Shown here: positions 17,569 through 25,987 of the stretch, piece after piece
Numbering within the stretch: position 1 is the first letter of the stretch
How the letters are laid out: the number at the start of each line of letters is the position of its first letter
Assembly: GCA_038225555.1 (NCBI GenBank)
Contig: JBBRRB010000030.1
Coordinates: 1-64,000, forward strand
Source: JANXQZ01 sp038225555
Lineage (GTDB): Bacteria; Acidobacteriota; Terriglobia; Bryobacterales; Bryobacteraceae
Length of the DNA stretch: 64,000 bases
Direction of reading: 5' to 3'
The notes under the pieces: model-generated
Databases searched by the model: none
The model's input: the letters and a program-made list of their open reading frames with translations, nothing else
What the model was told of the DNA's origin: nothing
Made by a program: the position numbers and the translations under genes

Positions 17569-18231
17569 ATGAAAACTACTATATATAGTCTGCGGCATTG
17601 TTTTCGAAATCTAGTTACTTCAAGCGGACACCGCTCTGCCCTGCACTTGTGCGGAGCGCTGGCGATCGGTTTGCTTTTCTCACATCACGCGGACGCGGCC
17701 TTCGTCGGTTCGTACGCGCTGAACAACTTCACACTCAAGGACACCTCAACTTGCGGCTTGGACACGCCGACTGGATCGGCCACCACGCCCGACAACGGGC
17801 TCTCGGTGATCCTGACCGGAAGCGATAGCGGCAGCGGTTGCCCAGGCACCACGGATTTGACGGCAGCCGCGGCCGCCGCAGGCATGGTTCATTTCCAATA
17901 TTCCTATTCATCCACCGATTTGCCGGGAGCCGATATCGCAGGCTACTTGCTCGGAAATGTCTTCACGCAACTGGCCGATACCACTGGACAGACTGGCAAC
18001 GCGTCCTTCACAGTCGCCTCCGGACAGAGATTTGGCTTTCGCATCGTGCAGGACAACCAGGGCGGACCTGGCGTCCTGACCGTTGCCGGCTTTACCGCGC
18101 CCACGGGCTCGGGACCCACCGTACCGGAACCCGGCACTCTCTCGTTGCTTGCACTGAGCATGGGTGTCGTGGTTGCGAAGCACTTTGTCAATCGCCGCAA
18201 CCGCGCCAACACGGAGGCGACAATCGGATGA
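17569..18231 (+). CDS. PEP-CTERM secreted protein
   Basis: 220 residues from the ATG at 17569. An in-frame TTG at 17500 would add an unlikely polar extension. The signal peptide ends in about HHADA. The mature domain (AFVGSYALNNFTLKD) has the beta-rich, Gly/Thr-rich look of PEP-CTERM proteins but no family I can name. The C-terminus has VPEPGTLSLLALSMGVVVA followed by a basic tail (KHFVNRRNR), a standard PEP-CTERM signal. The stop codon overlaps the start of the next gene (ATGA), so the two are translationally coupled. Exosortase-dependent sorting is expected, but the enzyme is not encoded here. Confidence 0.85.
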   Translation: MKTTIYSLRHCFRNLVTSSGHRSALHLCGALAIGLLFSHHADAAFVGSYALNNFTLKDTSTCGLDTPTGSATTPDNGLSVILTGSDSGSGCPGTTDLTAAAAAAGMVHFQYSYSSTDLPGADIAGYLLGNVFTQLADTTGQTGNASFTVASGQRFGFRIVQDNQGGPGVLTVAGFTAPTGSGPTVPEPGTLSLLALSMGVVVAKHFVNRRNRANTEATIG

Positions 18232-19967
18232 AGTCCTCCTCTCTCGCTCTTCTTGGAATCGCGCTTGCCGCCGGACTTCCCCTGGCCGCTCAGACCCAAA
18301 ATCACTTTGTGGGATCAGTCGCCACCGGCCAGCTTGTGCGCACCGCCATCGTAAATTTATCCCTGCTGGCCCAGTCGCAGATCCAAGCGCAGTCGGTGCT
18401 CTCGCACGCTTACCCGGAATTCAAGCCGACCAAGCCTTTTGCGAAACTTTCAGCCGCAAGAATCGCGGCGGCGATCGCCACGCCCAGCATGCAGAGCCTG
18501 CCGATTGGCATGTCCGGAGTCTTCGGGTTTAACGCGCTTAGCCATTTTGATCAGCGTCAATCGAACAATGGGAATCAGTTTAGCGTCGAGCCTCCGTCGC
18601 CCAGCATCGCGGTGGCGAACGGCTACATTCTGGAAGGCGTGAACAACGCCGTTCAAATCTACAGCATGACCGGAACCCCGGTGCTTCCCAAAGTTTTGGC
18701 CACAAACCAAGTGTTTGGCGTAGGGCCCGCTATCGATCGATCGAACAATTCCGGCACAGGCTATGGAGTATTTCCGACCGATATCCGCGTTTACTACGAT
18801 CAAAGCATCGCTCGCTGGTTCATCCTGCAGCGCGCCCAGGATGAAGACATCTTCGGCAACAATCTCGACTCCTCTCACCTATATATTGCGGTGAGCCAAA
18901 CTTCCGATCCCACTCAGACTTACAACGTATACACGATGAACACCACCGATGCGGCAAACCCCCGCTGCCCGTGCGTGGCGGATTATCCGCAGATCGGCTC
19001 GGACCAGTACGGGTTTTTCGTGAGCTTCAACGAATATGACACGTTCTTCAGCCAATTCGTGGATGCGGGTATTCTAGCCATTTCGAAGGCCTCGCTGGCC
19101 GCCGGCGCAACCGCGCCGACCATGCAGTCATTCCTGCTTCCCTTCAACAGCGGCTACGAATTTGCGATTCAACCCGCCACCACCCCTCCGGGCGCCACCC
19201 CGTTTCTGGCCGGCGGCGGAGGGGAATATTTCGTGAGCAGCCAAGCGCGATTCTTGCCCGACACCAACCTCGCTCTTTGGTTCATGAGCAACACCGCTTC
19301 GCTCAACGGGCTTTTTCCGAGCCTGTCTTTAACTCAGACCACAATCGCGGCACTGCCCTACTCTTCTCCAGACATTGCGATCCAGCGTCCTGGCCCACTT
19401 CCGTACGGATCCACTCAGGGCGGCGCTCTGCCCTTCATCGACGGAGGCGATACACGCGTTCTGTCGGTTTCGTATGCTGGCGGCAAGCTGTATGCCACCT
19501 TCGCGACCCAGGTTGTCGACGACCAGCCGAAAATCCTGGCCGGAGGCGTTTATGCGATTATTTCCCCCAGTTTCCGTGGCGCAGTATTGGGCGGCACTAC
19601 TCTGCGCGGCGGTTACCTGGCTGTGCGGAACAATTCGCTGCTTCGCCCCGCCATTGCGGTAAACGCTCAGGGCAAGGGCGCGATCTCCTTCAGCCTGGTG
19701 GGTCCCGACTACTTCCCGAGCACCGCATTCATACCGATCGACTCGCTTACCACTGGGTCCACCGTTCTGATCCAGGCTCCTGGAGTGGCTCCCGAGGATG
19801 GTTTCACCGGCTACGGAGACAGTGGCCCCGTTGCCCGCTGGGGTGATTATTCCGCAGCAGTGGCGGCCAGCGATGGCTCCATCTGGATGGGTGCGGAATA
19901 CATACCGAACGGGCCGCGTACTCCGCTAGCCAACTGGGGAACATCCATCTTCCGGTACATTCCTTAA
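18228..19967 (+). CDS. Secreted 579-residue protein of unknown function
   Basis: The start ATG at 18228 overlaps the stop of the PEP-CTERM gene; a longer frame opens far upstream inside that gene and is not credible. The signal peptide is MKSSSLALLGIALAAGLPLA, ending AAQ. The mature protein has repeated beta-strand and turn patterns (SPSIAVANGYILEGVNN, VYYDQSIARWFILQRAQDED, RPAIAVNAQGKGAISFSLVG, GDYSAAVAASDGSIWMGAEY) that look like a secreted beta-propeller. I do not recognise a named family or catalytic motif. Coupling to a PEP-CTERM protein suggests the two act together outside the cell. A strong hairpin follows the stop. Confidence 0.8.
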   Translation: MKSSSLALLGIALAAGLPLAAQTQNHFVGSVATGQLVRTAIVNLSLLAQSQIQAQSVLSHAYPEFKPTKPFAKLSAARIAAAIATPSMQSLPIGMSGVFGFNALSHFDQRQSNNGNQFSVEPPSPSIAVANGYILEGVNNAVQIYSMTGTPVLPKVLATNQVFGVGPAIDRSNNSGTGYGVFPTDIRVYYDQSIARWFILQRAQDEDIFGNNLDSSHLYIAVSQTSDPTQTYNVYTMNTTDAANPRCPCVADYPQIGSDQYGFFVSFNEYDTFFSQFVDAGILAISKASLAAGATAPTMQSFLLPFNSGYEFAIQPATTPPGATPFLAGGGGEYFVSSQARFLPDTNLALWFMSNTASLNGLFPSLSLTQTTIAALPYSSPDIAIQRPGPLPYGSTQGGALPFIDGGDTRVLSVSYAGGKLYATFATQVVDDQPKILAGGVYAIISPSFRGAVLGGTTLRGGYLAVRNNSLLRPAIAVNAQGKGAISFSLVGPDYFPSTAFIPIDSLTTGSTVLIQAPGVAPEDGFTGYGDSGPVARWGDYSAAVAASDGSIWMGAEYIPNGPRTPLANWGTSIFRYIP

Positions 19968-19973
19968 GATCAT

Positions 19974-20010
19974 GGGGCGCGGACTCGAGAAAACAGTTCG
20001 GCCGCGCCCC
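19974..20010 (+). terminator. Hairpin between the 579-aa gene and the LuxR gene
   Basis: A 9-bp perfect stem (GGGGCGCGG at 19974-19982, CCGCGCCCC at 20002-20010) begins 6 bases after the stop of the secreted-protein gene. It covers an in-frame ATG at 19972, arguing that the LuxR-type gene does not start there. No clear U-run follows, so termination may be partial. Confidence 0.6.
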
Positions 20011-20034
20011 TCAGTTCAACCTACGAGAAAACCC

Positions 20035-20631
20035 ATGGCACCAACGAAGAAAGCTACATTAAGGCATTCCGGGGCACAAGAGGCCAATCGCTCAACCCTC
20101 ACAGCTCGAGTCGGCATGGTTGTCACGGACCTGTCTCTCAAGCCACTCGCCGTCGACCGGGGAGCCGCGGCGATCTTGACGGATTCGGGCCAACCAGGCT
20201 CGAACCCTGACGCCGTTCAAATTCCCCAAGAGGTTTTGGAATTCGTCCGCAATTGCACGCCGGCCGAGTTGTCGTCCGGGGAAACGCATTTTCGGAACGG
20301 CAGATTCGAGTACGTCTGCCGCACCTATCTCGTGGAGCCTCAGCCAGGAGTCCTGACGCAACCCGTCCTGGTGCTTCATTTTGAGAGAGACGGAGCAGCC
20401 AGTGATGCCATTCACAAGGTTGCTGCGGAGTACCGGTTAACGGATCGCGAACAGGAAGCGCTGAGAGGGATCTCGCTGGGGTTGACCAGCAAAGAACTCG
20501 CCGAGCGCATGCATATCAGTCCGAACACAGTCCGCGCGTTCTTGCGTTTGATCATGATCAAGATGGACGCGACCACGCGAACCGGTGTGCTGGCCAAGGT
20601 CTTGGACTATACGCGCTACAAGGGCGCTTAA
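20035..20631 (+). CDS. LuxR-family transcriptional regulator without a receiver domain
   Basis: 198 residues from the ATG at 20035, preferred over 19972 because the latter lies inside a hairpin. The C-terminal 65 residues are a LuxR/GerE helix-turn-helix (YRLTDREQEALRGISLGL, SKELAERMHISPNTVRAFL). The N-terminal ~125 residues look like a PAS-like or other small sensor (VVTDLSLKPLAVDRGAAAIL, then a stretch ending PVLVLHFERDG). There is no phospho-acceptor receiver domain. It follows the PEP-CTERM and secreted-protein pair on the same strand and may control them, but that is inference from position only. Confidence 0.8.
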   Translation: MAPTKKATLRHSGAQEANRSTLTARVGMVVTDLSLKPLAVDRGAAAILTDSGQPGSNPDAVQIPQEVLEFVRNCTPAELSSGETHFRNGRFEYVCRTYLVEPQPGVLTQPVLVLHFERDGAASDAIHKVAAEYRLTDREQEALRGISLGLTSKELAERMHISPNTVRAFLRLIMIKMDATTRTGVLAKVLDYTRYKGA

Positions 20632-20641
20632 AACATTTTCG

Positions 20642-20672
20642 CCGAGCCGCTCGCGTCAACCTCGCGGCTCGG
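20642..20672. terminator. Bidirectional terminator between LuxR gene and def
   Basis: A 9-bp perfect stem (CCGAGCCGC and GCGGCTCGG) with a 13-base loop lies between two convergent genes and overlaps the last codons of def. On the minus strand it is followed by an A/T-rich stretch, so it can serve both directions. Confidence 0.55.
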
Positions 20673-21237
20673 TGAGCATACTGGTTTCCCCCTTCCCATA
20701 CCGAACGTAATTTTCCTGGGTCGAAAACGAGCGCGGCAACATGCGATCAATGTACAGGATCCCGTTCAAGTGATCGATCTCATGTTGCAGGATTCGGGCA
20801 TACCAGCCTTCGGCGCGAATGGAAACTGCCTCACCCCTATGATCCAGACACTCGACGCTCACCTGAAGCGACCGCGGCACCAGAGCCCCGAACCCGGCCA
20901 GGCTGAGACACCCCTCGAAAAATTCGGCTATTTCCGTCCCTTCCACCCTCAGCTTGGGATTTATGATGACATGGAACGGAACCGGATTGCGTTGTCGCTC
21001 TGCCGCGTGCGATGAACCGATGCGCTCGATATACTCAGGCCTATCCTCGATCACAGCTAACTGAATTGGCAAACCAACCTGGGGCGCAGCCAGGCCAACG
21101 CCGGGCGCGTCTCGCGTAGTTTCCCGCATCCACTCGATCAGCTCCTGCAGGTAACCGCTTAAAATGTCTTCTCGCGACAGAACGCGGGCATTTTGCCGGA
21201 GTGCCGGCTCGCCAACCTGGCAAATCTTCAGCCGCAT
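20656..21237 (-). CDS. def: Peptide deformylase
   Basis: 193 residues with all three metal-site motifs of peptide deformylase: GVGLAAPQVG (motif 1), EGCLSLAG (motif 2, metal-binding Cys) and HEIDHLNG (motif 3, two metal-binding His and the catalytic Glu). The enzyme removes the N-formyl group from new proteins in the cytoplasm. The start at 21237 lies 4 bases after the stop of the fused kinase/pyrophosphorylase gene, so it is probably the last gene of that minus-strand operon. Length is normal for the family with a slightly extended C-terminus. Confidence 0.95.
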   Translation of the reverse strand: MRLKICQVGEPALRQNARVLSREDILSGYLQELIEWMRETTRDAPGVGLAAPQVGLPIQLAVIEDRPEYIERIGSSHAAERQRNPVPFHVIINPKLRVEGTEIAEFFEGCLSLAGFGALVPRSLQVSVECLDHRGEAVSIRAEGWYARILQHEIDHLNGILYIDRMLPRSFSTQENYVRYGKGETSMLTEPRG

Positions 21238-21241
21238 GGTC

Positions 21242-24200
21242 CTACTCCCAGTCGCAGAGCGAATTCACGTGAGCTGCCGATCCATCGCGCAACCAGCCAT
21301 CGAGTTGAGCCGGCTCCTTCAATTGCTGCCCCCGCACGCGCGGCACTGCCATAAACGCGCAATCGATTTCAGGCAGCGCGGTCATGTCTCCCCATAGCTT
21401 CTCAAATTGCGCCACCGGGAAAATGTCCTCCTGGCCTTTGCCCCATCGCTTCTTCACGTCCTTGATCGTAATATAGGTTGGCATCCGCGCCGCCACGTTC
21501 CGGACTGCCGATGCCACCTTGGCCTCATCATCCAGATCCCGCCTATCGAGCGAGAACGCGCCCAGCAACAGGTCAATATCCATCCATATCGTGTTCGAGT
21601 TGTAGTAAGACAATCCCGACTCCGACTCCTCGGAGGGTAGGGCCAGACCCTCAATGATGCGCAGCCGTCCATTGATGCGGGCCAATCCCCCGCCCCGATC
21701 GTCAATCTGGCGGGCGATCACCTCGGCGGTCATCGCGGCTCCCCGGTCGATGTGCAATCCGACAATGGACGGATCAAGCCAAGCGCCCATCGTGTCAATG
21801 TTGTGGACCATCACATGTCGAAGCTGGGGACGCTGTTCCAGCAGTTCCCGAAGCACGCCGTTGCGCAGCATGTTTGGCACCTCATACCAGTGCCCGGTAG
21901 GATGCAAGCACTGCATCGGGAGATTGTCCGTGTAATCGGTTCCTTCGCCAGCTTCTCTCGCCCAATTGATCAGCGCTCCGTGCAGACTCTCGCGAAGTTT
22001 TTGTTTCTGCTCGTCGAGAATCTGCGAGGGCATCTCTTCCCAGGCAAACCTGAGATCGCGCGCCGTCGGGACCAGCCTCAGGCCAATGCTCTTGCCCTGC
22101 GAAAGCAGCAGCGGACCTGGATAGTTATACCCATCCACAGAGTCCAGCCATTTCCGAACCGGCTCGTGAGTGAGGTAACTGGTAGTAAGCACGTGTGGAA
22201 CCAGCGTGCCGGTCGCCCGTCCCGTCCGGCGGCTTTTGGCGAGATGTGTCTCGACGAAGTTGCGATGCCGTCCGCCAAGTCTGCAGAACGGGTTCAGCGC
22301 TTTTACCACTCCTGCGCCCTTGGTCCAGCGAGTACCCGCTCCCCCCGCGAGCGACACGACCGCAATTTCCCCCGCTTTCAGCGCATCCAGCCCGATCCGA
22401 GCGAAACGGCTGTCGGTAATACTGGCCGTTGCATCGAGCAAGTCACCTGTCCGCGCGTCTTGAATACCGGTCGTGACTGGCAGCCTGTTCTGGGCCAGTC
22501 CGATTCGACCGTTGCACATGTCGGCGCGGATTTGATCGTGTTGCGCCGGATCGAAACCAAACTGCTCCAACAGGACTTTCAGTGGCTGCGCTTTCCCGGA
22601 TGTATCTTCCGCCGCTTGCGGAAGCAGACGCTCGAACAAACCCTGCATCATCCCGGCCAACTCGGGCGCTGTGCGGCAAGCAGCCCCGAAGCGGTCAAGC
22701 TCAGCGCGGCGCGCAGGCTGAAGCAGCCGCGGTTCGATGCGCAGCAGTGCGGGGACAGCTAGGTCGTAATAGCCGCGAGGCATCAACGCCGAGTCGCCGG
22801 TAAGCAGCTCGGCGCTGGTTCCCTTCTGATTGATCGCGAAATCGTACACCACCGGCTGCATCGCGAAGGCCACTGCCGTCTCGAGCCGTTCCTTGGTTTC
22901 GGTCATGATTGCCTGCAGCCGATCTTGAGCGCGGGACTTGCTGCGCGGATCGAAAATAAACCCCATTCCTCCGCCCGACATGCCACCAAGCATCCAGAAG
23001 CCCCAGAAGTCGTCGCCCATCTCGCTCCGCACGCGATCGATTAGAGTCTCGGTATAAAGGTTGCTGGCCCAAGGAATAACCGTCTGAATAGGTCCGAAGA
23101 AGTTTCGTTCGGTGGCGGACCCGAGTGCCCGTACGTCGCCGGAGCGCAAATCCGCTACAACCTCATCGAGCAGCGAGATCGCCTGCTTGCGTCCATTCCA
23201 CTCGGCTTCCGAACGCAGCAGATATTTCTCGGTCACCATCTCGAGGATTGGGCCGACATCTTGAGCCATTCCTCCGTGGACCAGCACGAGACTAGCCTGC
23301 AGCCGCTGTCGGGTCTCGCTTGAAATTTCATCCTCCGACAACACATGGTGAACCGGCAGCAGGCGGCCTCGGCTCACCCCAAATTCGGGATCCCCCTCCG
23401 TAGCGTTCACGCCTTCGATCAGCTTTATGCCCGGCCACACGCCGCCCGAATCTTGCCATCCGCCGCCGGAGCCGCCCAGCCACTCACCTAAAATTGCGCG
23501 GGCCGCTACCAGTCGCCTATCCTCTTCCCCCAGCGTTCCCGTCAGCGCATGGATCTGATTCGTGGCGCGCATGCAAGCCGAGATAAGGCACGCCAGCAGG
23601 TTGGTGGAAACGGCGAGTCGCGACCCTTTGGGAATATCGCGCACGCGGCTGACAATTTCAATGCCCATGCCTCGCCCAACCAGCCGAGCAAGCAGATCGG
23701 AAAGCGGCTCCGAACAGCCTTCCATTGCCGGCGGGACCATTCCGGACGCGATCACGGCTGCCTTGAGCAGGCCAAGATAGTCGCGGGCAAAGTCGAATAT
23801 TTCGGCGAAGCTCGAGATGTCGGCCATCCCGCCCAGATCGACGCTGGTTAGGCGTAAGACCGGTTCTTCGATCACCCGGAGGTAAGCTTCCACCGGCGGC
23901 TGGGGGCTTCCCTCGCCGGAACCGCGCACCGCCAAGTCAATGGAGGCGTTCAGTACCCTGGCACCCTCGGGAAAGTCCATGCCCAGGAAAAAAATGTCGC
24001 TCCATCCGCTGTGCGAGAGATCCATGCGAACAGGAGTTGTCTCGCGCAGAATCGGATACAGGCCGGTGCTTCCCTTTGTCAGCAGCTCCGGGCGAATAGC
24101 CAGCGGGTAATCTGCCGGATGACCGATGCGCGACATCCACTGGTTGCCTCTAACGGACCGAACGCTTTGGCGCACTTGGTCGGCCAGAGTCTGGAAAGCG

Positions 24201-24568
24201 AGTCCGTGATATGCCGCTGCAAGGGCACTCGACAGAGCCGCATTCGCGCCCTGCGAGGCTTGCGCTGTGAGCAGGATTTGGATGCCTTCCTCAAAGCGTC
24301 GTTTGAGAATATTGGCGTTTGCCGCGAAGGGAATGAGACCGGTGCGCTGCATCCCTTCCTTGACAGGCAGGTAAAAACGATGAATCGCGTAAAGAAAGAA
24401 CTGTGCTCGAACGCGCTCGTAGAGGTTTTCGCTGCTCCGGCGGAAGAGATCTAAAGAGCGGCATTCTTCTAAAAGAGTGGCGGCGCTCGCAGCGCTGCAG
24501 AATTGCTCGAGCGATCGATTTCTAATCTCGGGATCTTTCGAAACGATGATCCCGGTCAGTTCGCTCAT
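21242..24568 (-). CDS. Fused fucokinase-like GHMP kinase and UDP-sugar pyrophosphorylase-like protein
   Basis: 1,108 residues. The N-terminal two thirds match the L-fucokinase branch of GHMP kinases: MDLSHSGWSDIFF (about 182-194, cf. GGWTDTPP), PKGSRLAVSTN (about 313-323, the phosphate-loop position), GGSGGGWQDSGGVWPGIKLI (about 365-384) and WMLGGMSGGGMGF (about 535). The C-terminal third (from about 735) resembles UDP-sugar pyrophosphorylases: VVSLAGGAGTRW nucleotide loop, PHVLTTSYLTHEPVRKWL and MVHNIDTMGAWLDPS. Known Fkp fuses the same activities in the opposite order. I infer sugar 1-phosphorylation followed by nucleotidyl transfer. The phosphate loop is unusual (Arg where Gly is expected), so kinase activity is uncertain. 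It overlaps the upstream GalU-like gene by 4 bases (ATGA). Confidence 0.8.
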   Translation of the reverse strand: MSELTGIIVSKDPEIRNRSLEQFCSAASAATLLEECRSLDLFRRSSENLYERVRAQFFLYAIHRFYLPVKEGMQRTGLIPFAANANILKRRFEEGIQILLTAQASQGANAALSSALAAAYHGLAFQTLADQVRQSVRSVRGNQWMSRIGHPADYPLAIRPELLTKGSTGLYPILRETTPVRMDLSHSGWSDIFFLGMDFPEGARVLNASIDLAVRGSGEGSPQPPVEAYLRVIEEPVLRLTSVDLGGMADISSFAEIFDFARDYLGLLKAAVIASGMVPPAMEGCSEPLSDLLARLVGRGMGIEIVSRVRDIPKGSRLAVSTNLLACLISACMRATNQIHALTGTLGEEDRRLVAARAILGEWLGGSGGGWQDSGGVWPGIKLIEGVNATEGDPEFGVSRGRLLPVHHVLSEDEISSETRQRLQASLVLVHGGMAQDVGPILEMVTEKYLLRSEAEWNGRKQAISLLDEVVADLRSGDVRALGSATERNFFGPIQTVIPWASNLYTETLIDRVRSEMGDDFWGFWMLGGMSGGGMGFIFDPRSKSRAQDRLQAIMTETKERLETAVAFAMQPVVYDFAINQKGTSAELLTGDSALMPRGYYDLAVPALLRIEPRLLQPARRAELDRFGAACRTAPELAGMMQGLFERLLPQAAEDTSGKAQPLKVLLEQFGFDPAQHDQIRADMCNGRIGLAQNRLPVTTGIQDARTGDLLDATASITDSRFARIGLDALKAGEIAVVSLAGGAGTRWTKGAGVVKALNPFCRLGGRHRNFVETHLAKSRRTGRATGTLVPHVLTTSYLTHEPVRKWLDSVDGYNYPGPLLLSQGKSIGLRLVPTARDLRFAWEEMPSQILDEQKQKLRESLHGALINWAREAGEGTDYTDNLPMQCLHPTGHWYEVPNMLRNGVLRELLEQRPQLRHVMVHNIDTMGAWLDPSIVGLHIDRGAAMTAEVIARQIDDRGGGLARINGRLRIIEGLALPSEESESGLSYYNSNTIWMDIDLLLGAFSLDRRDLDDEAKVASAVRNVAARMPTYITIKDVKKRWGKGQEDIFPVAQFEKLWGDMTALPEIDCAFMAVPRVRGQQLKEPAQLDGWLRDGSAAHVNSLCDWE

Positions 24569-25392
24569 GCTCGCGAACCGTTACTGGATGCCAGCACCTC
24601 GATCATTTGAGATAGCACTTCGTCGCGGTCGCGACCGCTTAACGCCAGCGCGAGTTGAGCCCGCAGCAGGCCATATTTCACACCGACGTCGTAACGCCGA
24701 TTTCGAGTGTGCAGGGCGAGATACCGCTCCTGTTTGGCCAGCTCGGCCAAAGCATTGGACAGAGAATCGTTGCCGGCGAGTAGGTCAAAGATGGCGGGTG
24801 TGAAAACGTGCATCCCAAAAAAGCAGAGATAGTGGCCAGCGCGCATGCCCGCCACGATAAGCCTTTGTTCCGCTTCAGTCGGAGTTGGTTTCTCGATAAC
24901 ATTTTCGATGCGGTAAAGATTTTCTCGGTCCGAAATCTTCGGTCCAGACACTGTTCCATAATGCTGAATAACGTTCTCGCGAGTAGCTTGCACCGCTGAA
25001 ATAGCACACTTTTCTTCGGTGGCGACCCGCACTAATTGCTGGGCGCAGCCAGTGCCGGTGTGACTAACATGGAGATGGTCCCCAACCAGATGGAGGAACG
25101 GCTCGTGCCCGACGAACTTTCGAGCGCAGTAAAGCGCCTGACCATAACCTAATGGCTCAAGCTGTTCAATGAAGCGGACCATGCTTTCGCTCGTCCCTAC
25201 CGCTCGCGCATAAGCCGCTTCATCGCCCGGTGACACGACTACGCAAATTTCATCGATCTGCGCTGTTAGAACTTCTTCAATAATGATGCGCAGGACGCTC
25301 TTTTCATTCCCATCGCGATCGACCAAAGTTTGCAACGGGAGCGCACGCTGATTCCTGCCGGCCGCCGTAATCACGGCTTTGTGAATATTCAT
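24565..25392 (-). CDS. GalU-like sugar-phosphate nucleotidyltransferase
   Basis: 275 residues with the GalU/RmlA-type Rossmann layout: AVITAAGRNQRALPLQTLVD at the N-terminus, EEVLTAQIDEICVVVSPGDE, LGYGQALYCAR (cf. LGLGHAV in GalU), FLHLVGDHLH (cf. VLLGDD) and ENVIEKPTPTEA (cf. VEKP). The first glycine-rich loop lacks the usual GxGTR, having GRNQR instead. Enzymes of this family make UDP-glucose or similar activated sugars. Its stop overlaps the start of the fused kinase/pyrophosphorylase gene, so the two are co-translated and probably act in one sugar-nucleotide pathway. The altered loop leaves open a regulatory or non-glucose role. Confidence 0.8.
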   Translation of the reverse strand: MNIHKAVITAAGRNQRALPLQTLVDRDGNEKSVLRIIIEEVLTAQIDEICVVVSPGDEAAYARAVGTSESMVRFIEQLEPLGYGQALYCARKFVGHEPFLHLVGDHLHVSHTGTGCAQQLVRVATEEKCAISAVQATRENVIQHYGTVSGPKISDRENLYRIENVIEKPTPTEAEQRLIVAGMRAGHYLCFFGMHVFTPAIFDLLAGNDSLSNALAELAKQERYLALHTRNRRYDVGVKYGLLRAQLALALSGRDRDEVLSQMIEVLASSNGSRA

Positions 25393-25436
25393 GACAAGGC
25401 TGTTTGCCTTGATTATACGGCGGGCGACCAGACCGT

Positions 25437-25517
25437 CTAGTGCATGTGATTAAAGAGGAACCATAGAACGATCAAGCCGCCGGGGATCCCCAGCATCCAT
25501 GCAAACATGTATTTCAT
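25437..25517 (-). CDS. 26-residue single-span membrane peptide
   Basis: A small ORF with a strong ribosome binding site (GGAGG, 5 bases before the ATG at 25517). It encodes MKYMFAWMLGIPGGLIVLWF followed by LFNHMH: one hydrophobic helix with a Gly-Ile-Pro-Gly-Gly kink and His near the C-terminus. Small hydrophobic proteins of this sort are common in bacteria and often missed. It is on the same strand as, and 45 bases past the start of, the GalU-like gene, so it may lie in that gene's leader. Function is unknown. Confidence 0.6.
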   Translation of the reverse strand: MKYMFAWMLGIPGGLIVLWFLFNHMH

Positions 25518-25663
25518 AACGCCTCCGGCAAAGCGAGAGCAATTTACATGCCACAAGAAATCGCCAATAAAAGGGCCTTTTAAGGCGTTGCTGCGGAAAG
25601 TTTTACGCAAAGCCTTGAGTGTCGATTTGAGCTGCGCCCATTCGACACTAAGATGAGAGGAGC

Positions 25664-25931
25664 ATGACCATGAAGTTCATGATTCTGATCAAAGCCACCC
25701 CGGACTCCGAAGCAGGCGTTCTTCCAGACGAGAAGCTGCTTGCGGACATGGTAAAGTTCAACGAGGAGCTTGTGAAGGCCGGGGTTATGTTGGCCGGCGA
25801 AGGACTGCAGCCCACCTCTAAGGGCGCTGGTCAAATGCTGCCCGAATCCGCATAGAGCAGACACCGAGATCGAAATCCGTCAGATATTCGACTTCGACGA
25901 TTTCGGTCCCGCTTTGACTCCGGAAACCTGA
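25664..25931 (+). pseudogene. Decayed YCII/DGPF-family gene
   Basis: The first ~60 codons match the start of YCII-related (DGPF) proteins: MKFMILIKATPDSEAGVLPD and NEELVKAGVMLAGEGLQP. A TAG follows at 25853. In another frame the DNA right after it encodes the family's usual C-terminal end: TEIEIRQIFDFDDFGPALTP, ending at a TGA at 25929. The middle of the protein, including the DGPF motif, is absent. The gene has therefore lost about half its length by internal deletion and the remaining parts are out of frame. A ribosome binding site (GAGGAG) is still present before the start. Confidence 0.75.
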
Positions 25932-25987
25932 AAGAGCAAGAAGATCGCTCGCGGTCCCAATTAAGCGCTTAAACTAAAGTTGTCACA

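Noticed and set aside
19972..20034. Upstream ATG start for the LuxR-type regulator
   Set aside because: It lies within a 9-bp terminator-like hairpin and adds residues encoded by that hairpin.
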